From Bin80 sp965215475 (GTDB lineage: Bacteria; Bacteroidota; Rhodothermia; Rhodothermales; Bin80): DNA of 64,000 nt. The position numbers were made by a program, and so were the translations under genes. Below the pieces are notes generated by a model. It was given only the letters and a program-made list of their open reading frames with translations, ran no database searches and had not been told where the DNA came from. The DNA lies in the NCBI GenBank assembly GCA_965215475.1, contig OZ244061.1:620001-684000 (forward strand), written 5' to 3'. The first letter of the stretch is position 1. Each line of letters starts with the position of its first letter. Shown here piece after piece: positions 9,984-20,000 of this stretch.

Positions 9984-10494
9984 TATCTGATTCTTGATTG
10001 GAAGGAATCGTTTGGGGAGTTGCAAATGGAGGGAGAAGGCCATAATCCTTACCCAGAATGATGGAGGCATCCAGATGAAATTCAGTACGCACATCCTGTT
10101 GAATACGATCAAATGGCAAACCCAGAGAAGCCGCGACTTCTTGAGCAATTTCCAGATTGCCGATCCGATCAATGATGACCGTCTCGTCCACTTCAAAGGA
10201 AGTATGGTTACCTACGCCAACGACATCATATCCTTTTGAGCGTAGATAATTCCTCATACGTTCTGCGACCCCCTGTACTCCAACGCCATTACGAACCTCT
10301 ACTTGGTAGATATCCGTAGCTCCCGGGTGTTCAATCTCAACCACATTAACCGAAGAGGCTACCTGAACGGGAAATAGTGTCTCCTTGATCAAAGGAGTAT
10401 TCACAAGTATCGACACGACCAGCACGCCAACGATCAAGGCCAACAAAGTCGAGAAACCATAAAGACCTAATGCCTTCAGTCGATTCATACACAC
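9973..10494 (-). CDS. Membrane-anchored LytR C-terminal domain protein
   Basis: 173 residues: a short cytoplasmic tail, one membrane segment at about 10-33, then an extracytoplasmic LytR_C domain (about 62-150) with the typical VEVRNGVGVQGVAERMRNYLRSKG start and a DRIGNLEIAQEVAASLG helix. LytR_C domains are found at the end of LytR-CpsA-Psr phosphotransferases and as stand-alone modules; their role is not settled but is thought to concern cell-wall polymers. There is no LCP catalytic domain here. An alternative start two codons downstream (MNRL) is equally possible. First gene of the rsfS operon. Confidence 0.8.
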   Translation of the reverse strand: MCMNRLKALGLYGFSTLLALIVGVLVVSILVNTPLIKETLFPVQVASSVNVVEIEHPGATDIYQVEVRNGVGVQGVAERMRNYLRSKGYDVVGVGNHTSFEVDETVIIDRIGNLEIAQEVAASLGLPFDRIQQDVRTEFHLDASIILGKDYGLLPPFATPQTIPSNQESDNGD

Positions 10495-10509
10495 CCCAAT
10501 TGTGCGATT

Positions 10510-11043
10510 CTAATACCAAAAACCTCTTCTATGGTGCCCAATATGTCGGGGATTATAACCGTATCCATAAGGACCATATCCCATCATGCCTTGATATGCA
10601 TAGGGATCTTGTCTGACCTGAAAATGTACTCGCACATTTTTAGATGGCTTCCATGCAAGTTCAGCATTACGAAGAAATATCTTCGGATGCTGCTGCCCGA
10701 ATCCAGCCTCTCTGGTCATCTGATTCTGTGGTGAATAAGCAACGGCAACATCCATTCTTGCAGCCAACTTCGGGCTAAACTGCCATGCCATCGTATTCGT
10801 ATACATTCCCATTGAATACCCATTATTCCCAAAGGAGCCCGCTGTCATTTCGAAACTATGACTCATTTGAAAGACACTAGGATTGAAAATCTTATTCAAT
10901 AGCGCACCAACCTTGTTGGACGGACTATACAGTCTGGTCTGCGGAAACGTATTGGGAACCGATTCTCGAAATTGAGCTTCGGCAGGTGAAACCAACAAAA
11001 CTATAACGGTAAGAAGAAATAGATTCTTATATGTATTGGTCAT
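10510..11043 (-). CDS. Secreted protein of unknown function with Gly/Tyr-rich tail
   Basis: 177 residues with a cleavable signal peptide (about 1-23, ending SPAEAQ). The middle is beta-like, with alternating patterns such as HSFEMTAGSFGNNGYSMGMYTNTMAWQFSPKLAARMDV, suggesting a small outer-membrane or surface beta protein. The last 35 residues are rich in Gly, Tyr, His and Arg. No named family recognised. It ends 15 bp before the LytR_C gene start, so it may head the same leftward transcript. Confidence 0.7.
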   Translation of the reverse strand: MTNTYKNLFLLTVIVLLVSPAEAQFRESVPNTFPQTRLYSPSNKVGALLNKIFNPSVFQMSHSFEMTAGSFGNNGYSMGMYTNTMAWQFSPKLAARMDVAVAYSPQNQMTREAGFGQQHPKIFLRNAELAWKPSKNVRVHFQVRQDPYAYQGMMGYGPYGYGYNPRHIGHHRRGFWY

Positions 11044-11385
11044 CAGAACATATCTTTGGCTCTATAAAGATACTACGAATTCAGCAACATTTCAATACCA
11101 TACAGATCTATTTTTGTTCATTCATGAGCTTTATGGCCCAATTCCGCCTGAACTAAGCCAAATGAAGAACTTAGGTTCGCTTGACCCGGGTACAGAGTAC
11201 ATTGCTTGGTTCGGAAGCATCAACTCACCTGAACTACCTATCACTTTTATTTGTACCGGTTGATGGTAGATGCTGCGGAAGGTGAGAGTATGTATGTATA
11301 CAGGAAAATTTGTGTAGTTGAATTGAGAACCTGATCTGGAACCATTGAACCAAGATCGTCATCAAAACACTAATCTAAATACGTC
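11044..11385. other. Intergenic region between divergent genes
   Basis: About 340 bp between the leftward secreted protein and the rightward small membrane protein. It must hold both promoters. I see no convincing coding frame, repeat or RNA fold. Confidence 0.5.
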
Positions 11386-11673
11386 ATGGCAAAAAAACAC
11401 AACCTACCGTCATCATCAGACGAAGATGTGTTCATTGTCAATCTTTTCACGAAGATGGGAGGTTCTGGAGAAGAGGCAACTACCTTTAACCGAATCATGA
11501 GAAATACTGCATCCGCTAACACTGTCGCACGCTTGGAATCCAAGTTAGACGTTCAGAATTCCAAGATTGATGCTCAGAACTCAAAGTACAATACCCTGAT
11601 TGTGATCCTGAGTATATTAGCAGCTACCGGAATTCTCGGTTTTCTGGCAAATATCTTCAACTGGGGTATTTGA
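11386..11673 (+). CDS. Small membrane protein with coiled coil
   Basis: 95 residues. An N-terminal polar region is followed by a predicted coiled coil at about 43-66 with near-repeats (ESKLDVQNSKIDAQNSK) and a C-terminal membrane segment (about 67-90). This arrangement resembles small bacterial proteins that expose a helix and anchor by the C-terminus. No family is recognised and no operon partner is evident. The start ATG is preceded by AATACGTC with no clear Shine-Dalgarno. Confidence 0.6.
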   Translation: MAKKHNLPSSSDEDVFIVNLFTKMGGSGEEATTFNRIMRNTASANTVARLESKLDVQNSKIDAQNSKYNTLIVILSILAATGILGFLANIFNWGI

Positions 11674-12109
11674 TTGATTCTCCCCCATCCGTGCAAGTAT
11701 TGATAAACTGGACGTTACGGGTAAGCGTGTAACATCTGCTCCCCCTGTTACGTCCTGTCGGCGAGAGCATGAGGTTCCCCAAGAGGCGAGAACATCTTCA
11801 GAAAATATATTCATGCACAGTCGACTAGTTGAGTCAATTTTCAATTGAATCATAGAATCTTAAGCGTTCCTAATTGTTCAGCTATGAGGCGGTAACATTG
11901 TGGATCTAGGCGAGATCTAACCCAGAAAGTCGTTGTAGATGCTCTTGCAAAACCTCGCTCACTTGAGTGCAAACATTGCTCTGAGAGTACCTGAGGGGAT
12001 CTTTTCTATCTGGATCAAGGGTTTTGCAAGAGCCTCCGTAGTAATTGAATTTAGGTTTTCCCCTTTACTCCCTTGATTTTTGGGGTTGGTATGATTTTGC
12101 AAGTGGTGC
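11674..12109. other. Intergenic region with a MITE-like inverted repeat
   Basis: About 435 bp without a supported gene. The only structure seen is the 93-bp inverted-repeat element listed separately at 11941-12033. Confidence 0.5.
11941..12033. repeat. 93-bp element with perfect 14-bp terminal inverted repeats (MITE-like)
   Basis: GCTCTTGCAAAACC at 11941-11954 is exactly complementary to GGTTTTGCAAGAGC at 12020-12033. The 65-bp interior contains a small CACT/AGTG hairpin but no gene. The size and ends fit a non-autonomous insertion-sequence derivative. No target duplication is obvious, and no second copy was seen in the window. Confidence 0.5.
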
Positions 12110-13228
12110 TCAAATACAAGATTCGATCAAATCGTCATATTGCTCTACATGAACTGACCAATCAAGACGCTCTACAACTGCACGAAGCGTTTTGGTAGGG
12201 AGTGAATGTTCTTCTCCCGTCAACATCCCCTTCAATATGGAAAATACTTCTTCCTCAGTTTCATAGAGAATCGGTGCGTGCAGTAGAGGTTTATGTAGAT
12301 TTTTCGGGATCAATTCTGGATAACTTAAACGATTGGGTAATAGAGGATGGCATCCACAGTAAATGGCTTCCATCATCGCAATTCCAAAGAATTCGTGAAT
12401 CGCAGTCGAAACAACAATGTCTGCCCGATGCAACAACCGGCTGTATTCCTCAAAATCTTCCGCGTATCCATAATGCAAAATTCGCTCCGCGTAACGCTCA
12501 AATGCGACATCAAACTCGGATGGCTGCTCTTCAAATCGCTTCCCCGCCAGAATCAAACGAAATTGGCATCTTGAATCATCTAAACGATTCATAATTCTAA
12601 AGAATGCTTCCGGATTCTTGTCATACTCCCAACGCTGGTTCCAGAGTACAATCGATGAACCATTACTAGTCGCCTCTGAACTGGCATAGCGTGCATGTGC
12701 CTGAAGATCCATCCCCAGATGCATGACCTGGCTTTTTGCCCGAATTTCTGATACGGTGTGTAAGTGTGTATAATCCGGAAATACACGTAACAATCCAGGA
12801 AGAGCACGGATAAATTCGTTGTAGTGAAAGTCTGAATTAAAGACAACCTGATCGGCGGCCAGGCAGGAGAGGTAATTTATATACGCATATGATAAATCCC
12901 TCTTCTGCTCACTTGGTAACGGATAAGTTAGCTGATTCTCATGCAAATAATAAATGACTGGCACACTACCAATCTCTTTTCGAACCAGGGCCAAGAAAGC
13001 GGGTAAATTGACCATACTAGACGCTAAAACCACATCAGGTTGAAAACCATCTTTGATCAGTTGTCTGGTTTTCCTTGCAAGGGTTTGCGCCCCACCCTGA
13101 AGTCTCCACTTCCAAAACCTTGACGCCATCGTAACGAGTTGATACTCGTGACGGCTGTTCTGAATAAGTCCATTCACAAAATTCCGATGTGAGCCGCCAT
13201 ACCATGGCTCGAGTGCCAGCACTCTCAT
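12110..13228 (-). CDS. tRNA-queuosine alpha-mannosyltransferase-like glycosyltransferase (DUF3524/GT4)
   Basis: 372 residues. The N-terminus (LALEPWYGGSHRNF at about 4-17) and the segment VIYYLHENQLTYPLP are hallmarks of the DUF3524 plus GT4 family, whose animal member GTDC1/QTMAN mannosylates queuosine in tRNA-Asp; bacterial homologues are widespread. The C-terminal half has a GT-B nucleotide-sugar site with ILHYGYAEDFEEYSRLL and STAIHEFFGIAMMEAI (the EX7E-type region). Predicted cytoplasmic. The ATG overlaps the stop of the upstream small protein (ATGA), so the two are coupled. Family assignment is good; the substrate in this organism is inferred from the family. Confidence 0.8.
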   Translation of the reverse strand: MRVLALEPWYGGSHRNFVNGLIQNSRHEYQLVTMASRFWKWRLQGGAQTLARKTRQLIKDGFQPDVVLASSMVNLPAFLALVRKEIGSVPVIYYLHENQLTYPLPSEQKRDLSYAYINYLSCLAADQVVFNSDFHYNEFIRALPGLLRVFPDYTHLHTVSEIRAKSQVMHLGMDLQAHARYASSEATSNGSSIVLWNQRWEYDKNPEAFFRIMNRLDDSRCQFRLILAGKRFEEQPSEFDVAFERYAERILHYGYAEDFEEYSRLLHRADIVVSTAIHEFFGIAMMEAIYCGCHPLLPNRLSYPELIPKNLHKPLLHAPILYETEEEVFSILKGMLTGEEHSLPTKTLRAVVERLDWSVHVEQYDDLIESCI

Positions 13229-13488
13229 GGATGTTTTGATCGGGCCGCGGACTTTGTGCGTCCAAATTTCTCTTCCACTTCCTCGTTTTCCTCTTCTGTG
13301 AGTGGGCGAACGATCGCCAATTCACGAACCTGAAGCAAATCACGTAAAGCATTATCCATCACTTCCTGAGATGTCACAGGAACGGTTCCGCCAGCTGGAA
13401 TGTCAATTTCACGCCCCTCAAGTCTGACGGTAATTGCTTTCTTGTTCGTGTTTTTGATGATCATGCCCTTACGGTGTCGGGCTATCAT
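13225..13488 (-). CDS. Small conserved-looking protein of unknown function
   Basis: About 87 residues from ATG 13488; an internal ATG at 13464 (MIIKNTNKKA) is the alternative, and neither has a strong ribosome binding site. The frame is open up to 13581 but that part overlaps the ABC gene. The N-terminal half looks like a small beta domain (KKAITVRLEGREIDIPAGGTVPVT), the C-terminal half is helical and acidic. Its stop overlaps the start of the glycosyltransferase. No function is assigned. Confidence 0.6.
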   Translation of the reverse strand: MIARHRKGMIIKNTNKKAITVRLEGREIDIPAGGTVPVTSQEVMDNALRDLLQVRELAIVRPLTEEENEEVEEKFGRTKSAARSKHP

Positions 13489-13538
13489 AATTTTCTGATG
13501 TTTAATGAGATCAAAGTATACGACTATTTCCGGGAAGA

Positions 13539-14186
13539 CTATGCAAATCGTTTTATCCTTGGCGCATAATTCTCGATACACAGTGATTGATCTGCCATCG
13601 CGATTTCATCATCTGAATTGGAGGCAATTACAACCAGGTGTTTGACTTGCTTCGCTCCGGCTACAATGTTTCCGAATATTTCCTTTCCCTCTGAATCTAA
13701 ACTCAACGTCGGCTCATCCAGCAGGAGTACTTCAGGTTCATGAAACATCGCTGCGGCAAGACGTACCCGCTGCTGCATACCTGTCGAATAGGTTTTTACG
13801 GGTTCATCTATGTGAGATGTCAATCCAACATGTTCGACCGTGGATTCTATCTGCATGTGCTTATTGTTCAATGAACGGGCCTTTGCTATAAAACTGAGAT
13901 TCTCACGCAATGTTAAATCTTCATATACATTTACATAAGGTGCCACAAGCCCAACATGTAAAGCATGCAATTCCCAAGGAACGATATATTCAGCGAGAGC
14001 CAATTTTATTTTTCCCTCTGTCGGTTGAAGGATTCCTGCCAATATCTTCAAAAAGGTTGATTTACCCGAACCATTTGCACCGGTAATGGCCAAGACATTC
14101 CCGGAAAATAATTCCAGGTCAATACCACGAAAAATTTGTCGGTATCCATAGCTGTGTCCAGCTCCTTCCACCTTTAATTGAATCAT
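13539..14186 (-). CDS. ABC transporter ATP-binding protein, CcmA-like
   Basis: 215 residues, a single compact nucleotide-binding domain: Walker A GANGSGKST at 36-44, signature STGMQQRVRLAAA at about 134-146, Walker B LLLDEPTLSLD at about 154-164. Size and the STGM(K/Q)QR signature resemble CcmA, the ATPase of the haem exporter used in cytochrome c maturation. No ccmB or ccmC permease is adjacent, so another small ABC-2 type exporter ATPase is possible. The ATG at 14186 begins directly with the domain. It heads the leftward group with the small protein and the glycosyltransferase. Confidence 0.75.
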   Translation of the reverse strand: MIQLKVEGAGHSYGYRQIFRGIDLELFSGNVLAITGANGSGKSTFLKILAGILQPTEGKIKLALAEYIVPWELHALHVGLVAPYVNVYEDLTLRENLSFIAKARSLNNKHMQIESTVEHVGLTSHIDEPVKTYSTGMQQRVRLAAAMFHEPEVLLLDEPTLSLDSEGKEIFGNIVAGAKQVKHLVVIASNSDDEIAMADQSLCIENYAPRIKRFA

Positions 14187-14350
14187 CTAATTTTTAGCAA
14201 ACGTATCCTCTGGCTCCCGCACACAAAGCATTTACCTCAACCCACTCACACTCCAGAACAGACTCAGTCTATCCCTTATACGGACAGAACGATCTATGTA
14301 CATAACTCCCATTCTCATCTGTACCTAACGGATTCTCTTCACTTTTGCCT

Positions 14351-15988
14351 CTAACGAAGAACAATAAGCGGCTTTGTATGCTCAAATACTGTTGACGAAA
14401 ATCCATCGACCAAAATCCTATATAGATACACTCCACTTGGTAGGGTAGATATATCCAAGGTCGTGGCATACCACTGCCCCAGATCTCTGTACTGCTCTTC
14501 CCCTGTCATCACCACTCGACCTGCAAGGTCAAAAATCTCTACCGAAACGACACCTGATTCTCCCTCAAGAAAATATCGGATCGTGGTTTCATCCGACGTT
14601 GGGTTCGGAAAAGATTGAGTAAGAATATTAGTAGCCTCCGCTCCTACAAAAATCTCGGCAATCGCAAGTCTCTGCTGTTGCCCTCTATCTCCTATGGCAA
14701 TAAGTTCATATGTATGCTGCCCCACACTGGGTAAATCTATTGTGCTCCCATCCACCGCGCCATCACCTCTGGTGACCTCAATCACACTTCCATCTCTTTC
14801 ACGCCGCCGAACGATGAACTCACGAATGCCATGATCTGCGGTAAATTCCCATTTGAGTCCTACAATTCCCGATTGATTGAGTCTAGCGATGATGATTCCA
14901 CCTCCCAATAGATCACTGCTGCCCCTTAGAAGCAAATCTTCGATTTGCATCATGAATGCTGAAAGCATATCATAATTATTATTGCCCGGACATGCCGTAC
15001 TACCAAAATCTCGATGTCCTCGCATATTACCCGGAGGAACATCATAACGCTCAGACATAAATCCAAACGTAGTAACCAAGGAATCTATCGCTAAAAGCGT
15101 CATCTCATCTTGACACCCTATACCTTCTGGAGGATGATAACAACCCATTAAAGAAATGCCAATATTCCCTGTATTCGCTCCCCCTGTATGAGCGCCCTGA
15201 ACCAATCTTGGTCCCTGATCAAATGGATCTGATTCACTGATAAATGGGCGCCCCTGATAAAGCCTTCCCTCCTGATCCATGAGAAACTGGTATCCAATAT
15301 CACTCCATCCACGACCATTCTGATGAAAATCTTGAATCCGGCGAACCTGTTCCAAGCCCTCCGCAAGCGTCGTTGCCGCAAACCCTGCCGTATGATGCAA
15401 TGTCATATAATCATACGTAGGACGATTTAGGGGAGTGGCGAATCCCCGAAAAGGTTGTGCCCCCCATTCCGAGCGCCGGCGAATGTGCGGTGCTCGAATC
15501 AAAAAATCACCACTTTTTTCAAAGTTTTGTGTGGATTGGCCAATCTCATCCCCCTCTTCATCATCTAGGCGCTGATCAAAAATTCCTGCACTCAATATGT
15601 GCGCCTCATGCGAAGCATCCACCTCAATACGAATTTCCAGAAGAGATGCATGTATCACATCATCCTGTCGGTATGCTGCAAGAAAGGCATGATCTGTAGC
15701 ACTGCGAACCATGTATAGTGCCTTCCACTCTCCCCAATTGCCATCTTGTTCAAGGAAACGAATGTATCCAGATAGGGAGTCACTAGACGTGAACCCCTGT
15801 AAGGCAATTCCGGTGAATTCGGAAGGAAGATCGTGACTAATCACAGTTACTTTCGAGGTCTTACCTACAAAAGTAATCTCTGGTGACTGAAGTTCAATTT
15901 CCGCATGAACGATATCATGTAGAAGTTGAGCATAGGCTGTTGTACTAAGAGAACACAACCATAGAAGGCTGAATAGCCATGACCTCAT
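14351..15988 (-). CDS. Secreted PGRP-type N-acetylmuramoyl-L-alanine amidase with T9SS sorting domain
   Basis: 545 residues. Signal peptide at 1-20 (ending TTAYA), a beta-rich N-terminal domain, then an amidase_2/PGRP domain (about 165-335) with zinc-ligand motifs YMTLHHTAG and NMRGHRDFGSTACPG, the GYQFLMDQEG strand and the HTGGANTGNIGISLMG segment. It should cleave the lactyl-amide bond between muramic acid and the stem peptide. A beta domain follows, and the final 90 residues are a T9SS type A sorting domain (SFPNPTSDETTIRYFL ... LPSGVYLYRI), so it is exported to the cell surface and is not a periplasmic house enzyme. Last gene of an operon with a PorV-like protein, 6 bp downstream of it. 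Role could be attack on other bacteria or surface remodelling. Confidence 0.9.
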   Translation of the reverse strand: MRSWLFSLLWLCSLSTTAYAQLLHDIVHAEIELQSPEITFVGKTSKVTVISHDLPSEFTGIALQGFTSSDSLSGYIRFLEQDGNWGEWKALYMVRSATDHAFLAAYRQDDVIHASLLEIRIEVDASHEAHILSAGIFDQRLDDEEGDEIGQSTQNFEKSGDFLIRAPHIRRRSEWGAQPFRGFATPLNRPTYDYMTLHHTAGFAATTLAEGLEQVRRIQDFHQNGRGWSDIGYQFLMDQEGRLYQGRPFISESDPFDQGPRLVQGAHTGGANTGNIGISLMGCYHPPEGIGCQDEMTLLAIDSLVTTFGFMSERYDVPPGNMRGHRDFGSTACPGNNNYDMLSAFMMQIEDLLLRGSSDLLGGGIIIARLNQSGIVGLKWEFTADHGIREFIVRRRERDGSVIEVTRGDGAVDGSTIDLPSVGQHTYELIAIGDRGQQQRLAIAEIFVGAEATNILTQSFPNPTSDETTIRYFLEGESGVVSVEIFDLAGRVVMTGEEQYRDLGQWYATTLDISTLPSGVYLYRILVDGFSSTVFEHTKPLIVLR

Positions 15989-15994
15989 CGAACC

Positions 15995-17044
15995 CTAAAA
16001 GGAGAGATTGAAGGTAAACCAGTGAGTTTGGGTGAGGCGTCCAAACTCGGCATATGCGTAATCAAATCTAGTTGCAAGATCTCTATCGATGCGGACCATT
16101 AGGCTACCGCCCGCAGTCAATCCCTGTTCTGTGTCCGGCTTGAATAAGTTGCGATACCCGGCTCTGAATGCAATGAGATTCCGAAAACTATATTCTGCAC
16201 CCGCATTGACATACTCTGCATTATCATTGGGATGCGCGGCATCCGTCATCACTACAATACGGTGTGTCTCGGTGTTCAATGCATCCCAAGCCAGACCTAC
16301 TCTGAAAATCAGCGGCATCGAAAACCCGTCCACACGGTACTGAGCATTGACGATTTCGGCGGTTCCATCGGTGTTCGGGCTTGGATCCTCGCTGAATAGG
16401 ATATCTCGCCCGTCCATTCGCATTTTTGGACCTAGATTAGACATGCTGGCCCCGAGGCGAAGGCTGTTGAATGGCGTAGTAAAGAGCGTTCCTATATCAA
16501 ATGCAATCGAGGAGGCTTTACTATGCCAGATACGCTCCTGAACAAATTTAATGTTCGCTCCAATTGAAAATTGATCGCTCAAATTTCGTGCATAAGAAAG
16601 CTGAAGAGCAAAACTGAGCATATTGAATTGTTCACCGGTCCCATCGGGCATCATTTCTGTACGAACCTGCATGTCTCCACTATCTACGATCAGGAGTGCA
16701 GCTCCCAAAGATCCAACTCGATCAATGGACGTACCAAATGCCGCAAAATTGTAATTTATATCTGCGAGATATCGTGTATTGCTCAATTGTAGATGACTAC
16801 CGGAAAGCCTAGCAAATCCTGCAGGGTTCCAGTATATCGCGCTCATATCATTTGCCTCTGCAACAAAAGCCCCACCAAGAGAAATGGCACGAGCTCCCAC
16901 ACCTAGTTTCAAAAACTGGGCCGCCGTCGTCCCTACACGAGTAATCGTTCCCTCCTCCGGTGTCTCGGGATTATCCTGGGCTATCACCAAATGGTGCATG
17001 GACATTCCCATGAGGACAAGAGCCATAAAAATGCGTGTACTCAT
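15995..17044 (-). CDS. PorV/PorQ family outer-membrane protein
   Basis: 349 residues with a signal peptide (about 1-22, ending VIAQ) and the typical PorV/PorQ start of the mature barrel: AAQFLKLGVGARAISLGGAFVAEANDMSAIYWNPAGFA. The rest is a series of amphipathic strands ending in Phe (FTFNLSF), as expected for a 14-strand barrel. PorV receives T9SS cargo from SprA and delivers it to the sortase; paralogues of this family are often encoded beside their cargo. It sits 6 bp downstream of a large cargo gene and 6 bp upstream of the amidase, so it may serve these two. Whether this is the general PorV or a dedicated paralogue cannot be told here. Confidence 0.85.
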   Translation of the reverse strand: MSTRIFMALVLMGMSMHHLVIAQDNPETPEEGTITRVGTTAAQFLKLGVGARAISLGGAFVAEANDMSAIYWNPAGFARLSGSHLQLSNTRYLADINYNFAAFGTSIDRVGSLGAALLIVDSGDMQVRTEMMPDGTGEQFNMLSFALQLSYARNLSDQFSIGANIKFVQERIWHSKASSIAFDIGTLFTTPFNSLRLGASMSNLGPKMRMDGRDILFSEDPSPNTDGTAEIVNAQYRVDGFSMPLIFRVGLAWDALNTETHRIVVMTDAAHPNDNAEYVNAGAEYSFRNLIAFRAGYRNLFKPDTEQGLTAGGSLMVRIDRDLATRFDYAYAEFGRLTQTHWFTFNLSF

Positions 17045-17050
17045 AGGGCT

Positions 17051-20000
17051 TTACTTGATCACAGCGAATTTTCCAATATAAGACCCTTCTGGACTGTCCA
17101 CATGGAATATATAAAGCCCGTATGCCAGATTCATATTATCCTTGGTTCGCATATCCCAGAACACTTTTCCGTTATCCAGTGAGCTATCGTGGTATAACGT
17201 CTCTACTAATTCACCAGCCAACGTATAGATACGAATCGTACACTGCTTCGGTACATTTGCAAAATAAATTCTGCGTTCTCCACGCTCAGAGCGACTAATG
17301 GGATTACGCGGCTCAAACACCGAAGTCGCTACATAGGGATTGGGCACTACATAAATATCTCGTAATTCTCTGGTCGTCAGGGTATCATCTGTGGTTGCTG
17401 CCACTGTGCGAAAGGAAAACTTATCGCCCTTGGCAAAGGGCTTATGCGTGGCCAGAAAAAGAACGTCTCCACTTCCCGGTACCTTACCAACATCATCTAA
17501 GCGAACCTCCCAGGTCGCCGTCAACTGCCCATCCAACTGCTCCAAGAATACAATTCGCTCATTTACCTCCCATCCTCCATTACGATTGATGTCTGGAACG
17601 AATACCTGAATAGGGAGATTCGCCTGGGTGATATTCGTCACCTCAAAAGGAATTGGCAGATTATTGTTGAATCCGGTTCCGATGGGGGAATCCGCAAATC
17701 TTATTTCATAGTCAAACGGTTGAGGGATTTGACCAGGCCCAGTACTCGCATCCCGAAATTGATAAGGAATGTCTATCGTATTACCGACCCAACCAGAAGA
17801 CTCTTCATTAAATTCTAGTAAATCTTCTTGCACAAAGACATGGAGTCCCTCAAATACGATATTCGCTTCTTCACTGTTGAGCAATCTGCTTTCAAAAAGA
17901 GGAGCGTACTGGAATGTTGCCTGCAATTCTTCTCCACTATTAACTCCTGCCTCACCGAACACATTGATCGTTCCTATACGTCCGTTCACACTAAAATCTC
18001 TGCCCCGCTCCAGTAGTCGACCCCCAGATGTGCGCACCTCAACAGAACTTTCAAGAATATTCCGATACGATGTTATCTGACTTTTTCCAGGTGCAGCAGA
18101 AATCATCACGGAAATAGGTCCTTCATTGATCACTGAATAGGCAACCCCTTCTGAGTTCTCATCAAACTCAATCCGATATGCTTGATTATCACGTACTGCG
18201 AGTTCGTCAACCACATTGATCACGATATTTCCTGTGGCATGTCCGCTCGTATGAGTCAAACCTGCTGGATCCAGTGCAGATGCAGGAACATAACCCGCTA
18301 CTTTGGGCCCCGGTACCACAGAAATCGTATTTACATCAAAGATGTACTCATCTGTCGTCGGATCGTAGGTAATTGTTTTGCTTGTCTCGCTAGGAGGAAT
18401 GCCATTTGTGAACGCATCCCCCGCTTCGCCAGCAAATCCTCGATCATATGCGGCAACGGTATAATAATACGTCTGTCCATTCACGACATTGTTTGAATCC
18501 ACAAATGTGTGAAAGAGACCCGTATCATCTCCAAGATCATAGCTTACCCCTCGACCAGGAAATGGTATCGGGCTAGGGCCACTAAGCCCATTGGCTAAAT
18601 CAAACCTAGCATCTACCCCCAATGCCGTCTTGAGTGGCGAGAATAGAAAATTGCTTCCATTGATATCCGTAATGGTCTGTTGATCTGAAAATTCATGATC
18701 TGTAGATCGATAGATTACATATCCTTCAAAATCCTTTTCCCTGGTCAGTGGATCAATGGAAGATTCAGCAACATCATCCCAATAAAGTGTAACACGCTTA
18801 TTTCCTGTTGCTGCCCGCAGAGTGGGTTTTCTAGGAGGTTTGGCGAACACATATCCTACATCATAGATCAACTGTGCAACATTCGCATTGAGTTTTAGGT
18901 CCTCTCGATTCTGTCCCACAATCAAAGCAATGGAAAACCGTTTCGTGTCGCCTGCTCGAAGACGAAAAGATCCTGATCCATACAGAAAGACATAATCTCC
19001 CGGAGACGTCGGTACGACATCAAATCGTCCAGGCTGGACAAAATCCCATACACGTTGGTCATTGCTGACACGATTCCCTGCAAATGGAGGAGATGCAAAA
19101 GATGTGAGCCCGAACTGATCACTTTCATCAATATCGGTAAACTCATAGTTCGGCTCCCCCGGTTTGGTAATATCAAACTGATCGCCTGCGGTGGGAATCC
19201 CATCTCCCTCCCCGGTATCCCCGGTTCCTGGAATACCATCTACCCCAACATCGTCCGTCTCGGCATTCCAGTCTCCATCGTTGTCAATCCCGTCTGTCCA
19301 TGATTCATCCACAAGCCCGTCCCCATCATTGTCAATCCCGTCATCATCCACACCAGGACTTTCCAGAAACTTATACCCAAAATATCCTGGGACACGGCCT
19401 GCAATATCACTCCGGCCATCATCATCCCATGCGAACACCATATTCAGTTTTTCATCATAGAATGCCCAATCATCCGGCCAATCGTTTGGGCCTCCCACGT
19501 GTGGATCCCCCCACATTCCAAAGATTACCTTGTCAAGGTCCTTCTCACTTTTGTTTGTGATCGTATAAATCAGAAATATTACATCCTCTGCCAAGGGGTT
19601 AGCCCATTGATAGAGACGAACCTCAACCTCTAACCCTAATCCCCTTCGGGTACTATCACTGGGGAAGGGCCAATAACTGAATTCGCTATTGTTATAATCA
19701 TTCATGAAATAGAGCGTCTCCTTGTCAGCATTGGAGGCACCCTGCCGCAGTGCACCAGGCCACAGATACTGTTCTAGTGACTCGTTATACCAATCGTCCG
19801 GCCATGAATCAGGTTTCCCGTCCAGATCATTATCCGGATCATCATTCGTAGGGATTTTTGTCGATAATGGGTTCACGACCTGGATACCTCCAAAATTGCC
19901 AACCGGCTCAGCACATGAAATGGGCTGCCAGCCCCAATATGTGGAACCATCCGGTGAAATTTCTCCCCCATTGGAAACCAATCCATCCGAAACGATACGC

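Noticed and set aside
9984..10196. Extended reading frame giving RsfS 71 extra N-terminal residues
   Set aside because: The extra part lies wholly inside the LytR_C gene on the same strand, is not family-like, and the ATG at 9983 gives a normal RsfS.
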